64,000 nt of DNA from Ruegeria profundi (GTDB taxonomy: Bacteria > Pseudomonadota > Alphaproteobacteria > Rhodobacterales > Rhodobacteraceae), in NCBI RefSeq assembly GCF_001507545.1, contig NZ_LQBP01000004.1, positions 62,001 to 126,000 on the forward strand, given 5' to 3'. The first letter of the stretch is position 1; every line of letters begins with the position of its first letter. The notes under the pieces are model-generated. The model did not search any database and was not told where the DNA came from. It saw nothing but the letters and a program-made list of their open reading frames with translations. Positions 57,427 through 64,000 of this stretch are shown piece after piece. The position numbers were made by a program, and so were the translations under genes.

Positions 57427-58590
57427 TCACGCCGCGGGCATCCGTTGCTCGACAATTTCGGCCCACCAGCTACACCCGGCCGGAATAGCCTCATCGTTGA
57501 AGTTGTACTCGGGATGATGCACTGCCGCCGTGTCGCCATTGCCAACTAGAATGTAGGCGCCTGGTCGCTCTTCGAGCATAAAAGCAAAGTCCTCGCCGCC
57601 CATGATCAACGGCGCCTCATCACAGTTTCCGGACACTGACCGCGCAACTTCTGCTGCAAAATCGGTTTGCTCGTCGCTGTTCACCATCACCGGATATCCC
57701 CGGTAATATGTCACCTCAGCCGCCCCGCCGAATGTCGCTGCAACGCCCTGACATATCTCGCCGATGCGTTTTTCCGCCAGATCCCGCATCTCTTTGCTCA
57801 TCGTGCGGACCGTGCCCTTAAGGTAGACCTTCTGCGGGATCACGTTGAACGCTTTGGACGAGGTTTCAAACGACGTGACCGATACCACAACCTGATCCAC
57901 GGGGTCAGCATTGCGCGCTGCGATCGTCTGCAACGCCAAAACCGCCTGCGCGGCCATGACTGTGGTGTCTATCGTCTCATGCGGTTTGGCCGCGTGTCCG
58001 CCCTTGCCCTCAAACGTGATGTCGAACTGATCGGTCGCCGCAAAGAAAGCGCCCGGACGAATGGCGAAACTGCCGACCGGACGACCGGGCCAGTTATGCA
58101 TGCCGTAAACCTCCTGAATGCCCCAGCGGTCCATCATGCCATCTTCGCACATCTCACGACCGCCGCCGCCGCCCTCTTCAGCGGGCTGAAAAATCACAAC
58201 GACCGTGCCGTCAAAGTTCCGGGTTTCCGACAGGTATTTGGTAGCGCCCAGCAACATGGCCGTATGGCCGTCATGGCCACACGCATGCATGGCTCCATCG
58301 GTTTTTGAGGCATAGTCCAGCCCCGTTTCCTCGTGGATGGGTAAGGCGTCCATATCGGCACGCAACCCGATCACCTTGCCGCCTGTGTCGGTTTTGCCCT
58401 TGATCACACCAACAACCCCGGTGCGGCCAATGCCGGTCACAACCTCATCGCAGCCAAATTCCTTAAGCTTGTCGGCAACCAAGGCGCTGGTGCGGTGCGT
58501 TTCGAACAGAATTTCAGGGTTCTCATGAATGTCGCGCCGCCATTCAGTGATCTGACCCTGCAATTCGGCAAAACGGTTTTTGATTGGCAT
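57427..58590 (-). CDS. M20-family amidohydrolase
   Basis: A 387-residue metalloenzyme of the M20D amidohydrolase group. Metal-binding segments are MHACGHDGHTAMLLGATKYL and FQPAEEGGGGGREM with catalytic glutamates, and the C-terminal MGGEDFAFMLEERPGAYILVG. Members hydrolyse N-acyl amino acids such as hippurate; the substrate is unknown. An MFS transporter gene lies 55 bases upstream on the same strand and may be co-transcribed. Confidence 0.9.
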   Translation of the reverse strand: MPIKNRFAELQGQITEWRRDIHENPEILFETHRTSALVADKLKEFGCDEVVTGIGRTGVVGVIKGKTDTGGKVIGLRADMDALPIHEETGLDYASKTDGAMHACGHDGHTAMLLGATKYLSETRNFDGTVVVIFQPAEEGGGGGREMCEDGMMDRWGIQEVYGMHNWPGRPVGSFAIRPGAFFAATDQFDITFEGKGGHAAKPHETIDTTVMAAQAVLALQTIAARNADPVDQVVVSVTSFETSSKAFNVIPQKVYLKGTVRTMSKEMRDLAEKRIGEICQGVAATFGGAAEVTYYRGYPVMVNSDEQTDFAAEVARSVSGNCDEAPLIMGGEDFAFMLEERPGAYILVGNGDTAAVHHPEYNFNDEAIPAGCSWWAEIVEQRMPAA

Positions 58591-58645
58591 AGTTCTCTCC
58601 CATCTTCTTTTGTCGGAGTGTAACCCCGATTGCGCCTTTGTGTCC

Positions 58646-59788
58646 TTAGTCCAAGCGGGCTGGCCGAAGCGCGCCGGACAGCAAGACGATCAAAACTGCC
58701 AAGGGCAACAAGGCCGCGAACGCCAAGCGTAATGTAAGCATTTCGGCAAGAAACCCAATAAGCGGTGGACCGATTAGCAAACCCCCATATGCCAGAGTGG
58801 CCACGCTGGCGATGGCCTGTCCCGGTGGCACGTTCAGATCGCTGGCGGCCCGGCTGAACGCCAGCGGCATGATAACGGCGTAGCCGATCCCCATCAGGGC
58901 AAACCCGATCAGCGCCAACGCCGGTTCGGCAGTTGAAACAACTGTGAAAACACCCATCGCCGCGCACACTCCGCCAAACCGCGCAGTCGCGACGGGACCA
59001 AACCGAGAGATTACGAACCCGCCTGCCAGTCGGAAGGCCACCATGGTCACCGAGAACACCGCATACCCCAATGCCGCAATGCTTTCTTCCGCGCCTGTCA
59101 CGTCGCGCAGGAATATCGCGCTCCAATCGGCGACGGCCCCTTCTCCAAGTGCGCCGCACAGAGCGGTGAACCCCACAAGGATCAACGCGCCGGACGGCAG
59201 CGCGAACACCGCAGCCCCCGAAGATGAGGCCTTGCGTGAAGTCCACCGAACCCTGGACAGTGCCAATGTCAAAGCAACAACAATCCCACCCATCAGCAGA
59301 AAGTGCTGCATTACCGTCAGCCCCACCTGCACCGCGCCATACCCGCTAAGCGCGCCCAGCCCAGCACCCAAGCTCCACATCGCGTGAAACGAGGACATGA
59401 CAGGTTTGTCATAGGCGTGTTCAACCTCGGCCGCCCAGGCATTCATGGCGACGTCCATCGAGCCGTGAAAGGCCCCAAACACGAACAGAAAACCTGCCAA
59501 CGCCCAAAAGCTGTCAGCCAACGCCAGCAGAATCAGGGACAGCGTATAAAGCACCGCGATAACCCGCGTTATGGATACAGCCCCAAACCGATCGGTAAGG
59601 CGACCCGTCACCGGAAACGAACACACCGCACCGGCCGCCATGAACAGCAATCCATAGCCCAACGCCTCATGCGTCAGGCCCAGATGATCCCGCACTGCAG
59701 GAATGCGGGACGCCCAGATGCCAAACAGCGCACCGTTCAGGATGAACATGGCGGCAACGGCCCGCCAAGCAGCTGCGATTCCAATCAC
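58646..59788 (-). CDS. MFS transporter
   Basis: A 380-residue membrane protein with twelve predicted helices in two halves. The RLTDRFGAVSITRV loop after helix 2 matches the MFS signature, and the linker between halves is short. It most resembles sugar or drug exporters of the family, but no specific substrate can be named. The amidohydrolase gene follows, which suggests a shared small molecule; that is inference. No regulator is adjacent. Confidence 0.85.
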   Translation of the reverse strand: MIGIAAAWRAVAAMFILNGALFGIWASRIPAVRDHLGLTHEALGYGLLFMAAGAVCSFPVTGRLTDRFGAVSITRVIAVLYTLSLILLALADSFWALAGFLFVFGAFHGSMDVAMNAWAAEVEHAYDKPVMSSFHAMWSLGAGLGALSGYGAVQVGLTVMQHFLLMGGIVVALTLALSRVRWTSRKASSSGAAVFALPSGALILVGFTALCGALGEGAVADWSAIFLRDVTGAEESIAALGYAVFSVTMVAFRLAGGFVISRFGPVATARFGGVCAAMGVFTVVSTAEPALALIGFALMGIGYAVIMPLAFSRAASDLNVPPGQAIASVATLAYGGLLIGPPLIGFLAEMLTLRLAFAALLPLAVLIVLLSGALRPARLD

Positions 59789-59856
59789 GGAGTATCCTTT
59801 AAGATCGCGTCAAACGGTCCTGTTTTACAGGCTTAGGATACTTTGGCAATCGCGGA

Positions 59857-61134
59857 TTACCTGAGCTTTCCGCGGATCTTCCGGACCGCAAACCAAACGA
59901 TCAACACCACGGGGATCGTTACCGCTGCCGTCAGGGTACCTTTGCTGACCTCGGAGCTTGTCAGGGGATACAACAGATAGCTGACCAACGAGACGGCATA
60001 GTAGCTGACAGCCACAACCGACAATCCCTCAACCGTGTGTTGCAACCGCAAGGCCAGGTCGGCACGGCGGTCCATGCTCTCCAGCAAGGCCTGGTTCTGT
60101 GCGCTGCGTTCCACATCCACGCGCGTCCGCAGCAATTCGCCCGCGCGGATCGCCCGATCGGACAAAGCCTGCAATCGGCGTTCGGTCGATTTCACCGTTC
60201 GCATAGCAGGATCGTAGCGGCGCATCATGAAATCAGCGAAACTCTGACCACCGTGAAACCGCTCTTCCCTAAGCGCCTCGATCCGTTGGTTGACAATCGC
60301 CTCATACGCGCCCGTAGCTCCAAATCGGAAAGAGCATTGGGCAGATAGGGTCTCCAACTCGATCGAAGTTGCCAACAAATCGGGAAGCAACTCGTCAGGA
60401 TGGGCCGAATTGTTGGTCATCTGGCCCATCAGGTCGGTCAGTTTGCCATCCAAGGCCCCGATGCGGGGCGACAGCTGCTTGACGCGCGCAAAGCCCAGCA
60501 TCGACATGGCCTTGTATGTCTCGATTTCGCACAGGCGCTGGATGATCCGCCCCGTCCTGCGTCGCCCCGTACCTTCAGCAACGAAAAGGGCAAAACGCAT
60601 ATGCCCTGTGGCATCTATCCGAAAATCGCTGGCACATATGGCCGAGTCGTCCAAAACTCGCGCCACTGCGAGGCTTTCCGGTTCGAACCAATCGGCCAAG
60701 GCGGTCTTGACCGCGTCATCCTCTTCGCGATCAACCACGCGCAGCATCACCGAAGTGACCCGCTGACCCGGACAGGTCGACAGCCAGTCTTTCGGAAAAA
60801 CCTCGAAATCCACTGGGTCGAACGGGCGGTCACTGACGTTCTGCGTAATCGCAGTGTAGGTGACGAATTCGGTATGCTGTTCCCACTTGAGCCAGTGGCG
60901 ACCGATCTGCCCCGCGAAATGAGTGGCGTTTGGCTGCGGATGCTGCGCACCGTGCCGGTCCAAAAGGTCGATCAGATGCGTCAAGTCCTCACTGCGATCA
61001 CGGGCCACTGCGGCTACCGGCTTTTTGATCGCCAGAAAAACCACGGTACACGGCGTTTCGGCCACCGGAAAAGGGCGGGCGTGCAGTTCATTGGCCAAGG
61101 TATAGCGCAGCGGGTGGTCGTCCATGGGCGTCAT
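59857..61134 (-). CDS. DUF3422 family membrane protein
   Basis: A 425-residue protein of DUF3422. The N-terminal domain begins DDHPLRYTLANELHARPFP, a long helical and coiled-coil-prone middle follows, and two C-terminal transmembrane helices (GLSVVAVSYYAVSLVSYLLYPL and TLTAAVTIPVVLIVWFAV) end in a basic tail. Function unknown. The ATG at 61134 has GGAG seven bases upstream. Confidence 0.85.
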   Translation of the reverse strand: MTPMDDHPLRYTLANELHARPFPVAETPCTVVFLAIKKPVAAVARDRSEDLTHLIDLLDRHGAQHPQPNATHFAGQIGRHWLKWEQHTEFVTYTAITQNVSDRPFDPVDFEVFPKDWLSTCPGQRVTSVMLRVVDREEDDAVKTALADWFEPESLAVARVLDDSAICASDFRIDATGHMRFALFVAEGTGRRRTGRIIQRLCEIETYKAMSMLGFARVKQLSPRIGALDGKLTDLMGQMTNNSAHPDELLPDLLATSIELETLSAQCSFRFGATGAYEAIVNQRIEALREERFHGGQSFADFMMRRYDPAMRTVKSTERRLQALSDRAIRAGELLRTRVDVERSAQNQALLESMDRRADLALRLQHTVEGLSVVAVSYYAVSLVSYLLYPLTSSEVSKGTLTAAVTIPVVLIVWFAVRKIRGKLR

Positions 61135-61240
61135 GCGGGGCTCCGTTTCGTCCGTGGCACTATACGACACACCCAGAATACATCAATTCCGTTTTTTTTC
61201 AGTCACTTACACGGATACAACAGTATACATTCCCGCTATC

Positions 61241-61597
61241 TCATTGATTTGGCTGCCACAGCTCGATCGGATTGCCCTCGGGGTCGTGTATCCGTGCGAA
61301 TTTTCCAACCTCGCTGTTCCAGTCCGGGTTGGTCTCAACCTCTATTCCCGCTGCCTTCAGCTGTTTGGTCAGGGCGTCCAAGTCATCAACGCGGAAATTG
61401 ATCATCCATTGTTGCTCGTCCCGCCCGAAATACTTGGTGTCCTGAGCGAAAGGTGCAAAAACCGTATATCCCTCTCGCTGCTTCCACGGTACTGGATCGT
61501 AGTAACTGACGCCCAAGTGTCTCTCATACCAAGCGCTCAACGCTTGAGGGTCGCGCGCACGAAAGAAAACTCCTCCGATACCATTGACCTTTTGCAT
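61241..61597 (-). CDS. VOC-family protein (glyoxalase/bleomycin-resistance fold)
   Basis: A 118-residue single vicinal-oxygen-chelate domain (VNGIGGVFFRARDPQALSAWYERHLGV, and the C-terminal FARIHDPEGNPIELWQP). Metal-ligand positions at the ends (H29-like and E near the C-terminus) are consistent with the fold, but the substrate cannot be given. It stands alone, with the pnt terminator on one side. Confidence 0.85.
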   Translation of the reverse strand: MQKVNGIGGVFFRARDPQALSAWYERHLGVSYYDPVPWKQREGYTVFAPFAQDTKYFGRDEQQWMINFRVDDLDALTKQLKAAGIEVETNPDWNSEVGKFARIHDPEGNPIELWQPNQ

Positions 61598-61693
61598 GCC
61601 CTTTCTCCGATACGGCTCGGACCAAGCATATCACACCCAGCGTGTTTTGACTGGCTACCAATATAGCGAAGTTCAGAAGGCAAAGCACGCGGC

Positions 61694-61725
61694 AAGACAA
61701 AGAAAGGGCGCCCTTAGGCGCCCTT
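61694..61725 (-). terminator. Intrinsic terminator after pntB
   Basis: AAGGGCGCC and GGCGCCCTT form a 9-bp stem with a four-base loop; on the minus strand it is followed by TCTTTG, a weak T-rich tail. It begins about 22 bases after the pntB stop. Confidence 0.65.
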
Positions 61726-61747
61726 GTTACTCGGATTTACCCTTTGA

Positions 61748-63196
61748 TCACTCGATCATAGGTATCAGCTTGTCCAACGACTGCTTGGCGTCGCCATAGA
61801 ACATGCGGGTGTTTTCTTTGAAGAACAACGGATTTTCGATACCCGAATAACCGGTGCCTTGGCCGCGTTTACTGACAAACACCTGCTTGGCGTTCCAGCA
61901 TTCCAATACCGGCATCCCGGCAATGGGGCTGTTGGGGTCTTCCTGTGCCGCAGGGTTTACGATGTCGTTCGAGCCGATGACAATGGCAACATCCGTATCC
62001 GGGAAGTCATCGTTGATCTCGTCCATTTCCAGAACGATGTCGTAGGGCACCTTTGCCTCGGCCAGTAGCACGTTCATGTGGCCCGGCAGACGACCGGCAA
62101 CGGGGTGGATCGCAAAGCGCACCTCTTTGCCCTTGGCGCGCAGCTTGCGGACCAGTTCGGATACCGACTGCTGTGCCTGCGCCACCGCCATGCCATAGCC
62201 AGGGATGATGATGATGCTGTCGGCATCGTTCAGAGCCGCCGCAACACCATCGGCGTCAATGGCCACCTGCTCGCCCTCGACAGCCATCTGTTCCCCCTGC
62301 GGACCGCCAAAGCCGCCGAGGATCACGCTGACAAAGTGCCGGTTCATCGCCTTGCACATGATGTAGGACAGGATCGCACCGGACGAGCCCACCAGAGCAC
62401 CGACCACGATCAGCAGGTCGTTTCCTAGACTGAAGCCGATCGCCGCAGCCGCCCAGCCCGAATAGCTGTTCAGCATCGACACAACCACCGGCATGTCCGC
62501 GCCACCGATACCCATAATAAGGTGATAACCAATGAACAGCGCCGCCAGCGTCATCAGGAACAGCGGGAAGAAACCGCCTGAGCTGGTGTACCAGATCAGA
62601 CAGATGAACGACAAACCCGCCGCCGCGGCGTTCAAAGCGTGGCCACCGGGCAGCTTGGTCGCAGCCGACGTCACCTTACCTGCCAGTTTGCCATAGGCCA
62701 CGACCGAGCCGGTAAAGGTGATCGCACCGATGAAGATACCAAGGAACAGTTCAACGTGCAGGATCGCCAGCTCAGCCGAGGTTTTCTTGGCAATCAACGC
62801 GGCGAAGGTGCCAAAGCCCTCTTTCGCCAGTTCAACATCTGCCGACGCCAGTGCCTGAGCCACGTTGCCGATTTCAAAATGCGCGTTGAAACCAACAAAC
62901 ACAGCGGCCAGACCAACCAGCGAGTGCATCGCAGCGACCAGTTGCGGCATCTCGGTCATTTGGACGCGCTGCGCCACATATTGACCGATCAGACCGCCGC
63001 CGATGATCAGCAGGATCGACAGCAGCCACAGACCCGAACCCGGACCGACCAGAGTGGCAAAGACCGCCAGCGCCATACCGACGATGCCGTACCAGACCGC
63101 GCGTTTGGCGCTTTCCTGGTTCGACAGGCCGCCAAGGGAAAGGATGAACAGAACAGCCGCAACAACATAGGCAGCAGTGGTGAAGCCAAATTCCAT
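61748..63196 (-). CDS. pntB: NAD(P) transhydrogenase subunit beta
   Basis: A 482-residue membrane protein that, with PntA, couples proton entry to NADPH formation from NADH. The first half is the membrane domain with about nine helices; the C-terminal soluble domain binds NADP ([46 protein letters not shown]). The ATG at 63196 has AGGAGG eight bases before it; it starts 13 bases after the pntA stop. Confidence 0.95.
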   Translation of the reverse strand: MEFGFTTAAYVVAAVLFILSLGGLSNQESAKRAVWYGIVGMALAVFATLVGPGSGLWLLSILLIIGGGLIGQYVAQRVQMTEMPQLVAAMHSLVGLAAVFVGFNAHFEIGNVAQALASADVELAKEGFGTFAALIAKKTSAELAILHVELFLGIFIGAITFTGSVVAYGKLAGKVTSAATKLPGGHALNAAAAGLSFICLIWYTSSGGFFPLFLMTLAALFIGYHLIMGIGGADMPVVVSMLNSYSGWAAAAIGFSLGNDLLIVVGALVGSSGAILSYIMCKAMNRHFVSVILGGFGGPQGEQMAVEGEQVAIDADGVAAALNDADSIIIIPGYGMAVAQAQQSVSELVRKLRAKGKEVRFAIHPVAGRLPGHMNVLLAEAKVPYDIVLEMDEINDDFPDTDVAIVIGSNDIVNPAAQEDPNSPIAGMPVLECWNAKQVFVSKRGQGTGYSGIENPLFFKENTRMFYGDAKQSLDKLIPMIE

Positions 63197-63209
63197 GTGC
63201 CCGGCCTCC

Positions 63210-64000
63210 TTAAGATTTCTGGAACATGGCAAGCATGCGCCGGGTTACGAGGAAACCGCCGAAGATGTTGATCCCGGCCATGAAGACAGACAGCGCCGCT
63301 AGCAGAATAACCAGGAACGACCCCGACCCAATCTGCATCAACGCGCCCACAATGATGATCGACGAGATCGCATTGGTGATCGCCATCAGCGGCGTATGCA
63401 GCGAATGCGAGACATTCCAAATCACCTGGAAGCCCACAAAAATCGCCAGCACAAAGACGATGAAGTGCTGCATGAAGCTGGCCGGAGCAACCAGCCCTAC
63501 CAACAGCATCAGCGCTCCGCCCACACCCAGCAGGGTGAACTGCTGTTTGGTTTGCGCCTTGAACGCCGCGATTTCCTGCGCCTTCTTCTCTTCCGGGGTC
63601 AGTTCCTTGACCTCGGGCTTTTTCTGCGCCGCAATCGCCTGCACCTTGGGCGGCGGCGGTGGGAAGGTGATCTCGCCCTCATGGGTCACGGTCGCGCCGC
63701 GGATCACGTCATCTTCCATGTCATGATTGATCTGGCCGTCCTTCTCGGGCGTCAGGTCCGTCATCATGTGACGGATGTTTGTCGAATACAGAGACGAAGA
63801 CTGTGCCGCCATCCGGCTGGGGAAGTCGGTATAACCAATGATGGTCACGCCATTGTCGGTCACGACCTTCTCGTCCGGCACGGTGCCTTCGACATTGCCG
63901 CCCCGTTCCGCCGCAAGGTCAACGATGACCGAGCCCGGCTTCATCGCCTTGACCATATCCTCAAGCCACAGCTTGGGTGCCGGGCGGTTGGGGATCAGCG
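63210..64000 (-). CDS. pntA: NAD(P) transhydrogenase subunit alpha, C-terminal part (cut by window end)
   Basis: The frame is open to the last base and encodes the last 262 or so residues. It shows the end of the NAD-binding domain ([30 protein letters not shown]), a charged linker with a PPPPP run, and the C-terminal membrane segments ([61 protein letters not shown]). Single-chain alpha of this size is the alphaproteobacterial type with three or four helices at its end. The start lies to the right of the window. Confidence 0.93.
   Translation of the reverse strand, partial: LIPNRPAPKLWLEDMVKAMKPGSVIVDLAAERGGNVEGTVPDEKVVTDNGVTIIGYTDFPSRMAAQSSSLYSTNIRHMMTDLTPEKDGQINHDMEDDVIRGATVTHEGEITFPPPPPKVQAIAAQKKPEVKELTPEEKKAQEIAAFKAQTKQQFTLLGVGGALMLLVGLVAPASFMQHFIVFVLAIFVGFQVIWNVSHSLHTPLMAITNAISSIIIVGALMQIGSGSFLVILLAALSVFMAGINIFGGFLVTRRMLAMFQKS

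Noticed and set aside
1..64000. CRISPR array, rRNA operon, insertion sequence or prophage
   Set aside because: No regularly spaced repeats, rRNA motifs, transposase or phage structural genes were found apart from the serine recombinase fragment.

Overview
The window is chromosomal DNA from an alphaproteobacterium of the Rhodobacteraceae/Roseobacter type (Ruegeria-like). The support is high GC, a complex I operon split by the DUF5333, DUF5337 and carboxymuconolactone-decarboxylase-type genes familiar from this family, a nuo-birA-coaX-rnj order, RNase J, DUF3572, DUF3422 and an H-NOX-like/diguanylate cyclase pair. It is mostly core genome. The only clear trace of mobile DNA is the left edge.

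Layout. 1-1184: C-terminal part of a large serine recombinase, a spacer carrying an AATTCCCTGT inverted/direct repeat cluster, and tRNA-Ser(UGA). 1387-8876: an envelope and housekeeping run on the + strand: SPOR lipoprotein, D,D-carboxypeptidase, tmk, holB, TatD, an MBL hydrolase, an AEC transporter and a CbiX-like protein. 8889-14786: signalling and one-carbon genes: an HNOBA-GGDEF cyclase with an H-NOX-fold partner that has lost its heme-ligating histidine, a non-pyrrolysine MttB homologue, a HAD phosphatase, DUF3572, and a PleD-like cyclase whose two receiver domains both lack the phospho-accepting aspartate. 14792-16693: EF-hand protein, ECF sigma factor, membrane protein and periplasmic metal-sensor-like protein, a CnrYXH-like arrangement. 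16893-18018: DUF983 and NUDIX.

18022-38580 is one long minus-strand block: nuoA, B, C, D, E, F, G, H, I, J, K, L, M, N followed by birA, coaX and rnj. The nuo genes are interrupted by eight small or accessory genes, including two membrane miniproteins (58 and 41 aa) and a coupled 68-aa frame. A candidate sigma-70 promoter precedes nuoA.

38768-47921 is a leucine/isovalerate degradation cluster (ivd, acyl-CoA synthetase, methylcrotonyl-CoA carboxylase beta and alpha, HMG-CoA lyase, enoyl-CoA hydratase) with an ASCH-domain gene between the carboxylase genes. An ompW-like gene with an FNR-type box lies inside it on the other strand. The ivd gene has a promoter with a 14-bp palindrome over the predicted start of transcription. 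48091-64000 holds a PLP aminotransferase, gph, glmU-glmS, a PNPOx-like protein, an AlkD-like repair protein, a lipoprotein, moaA, waaA, an M20 amidohydrolase, an MFS transporter, DUF3422, a VOC protein and pntB-pntA (pntA cut by the window end).

No CRISPR array, rRNA, intact insertion sequence or prophage was seen. All functional calls rest on reading motifs and gene order by eye; no database search was run.
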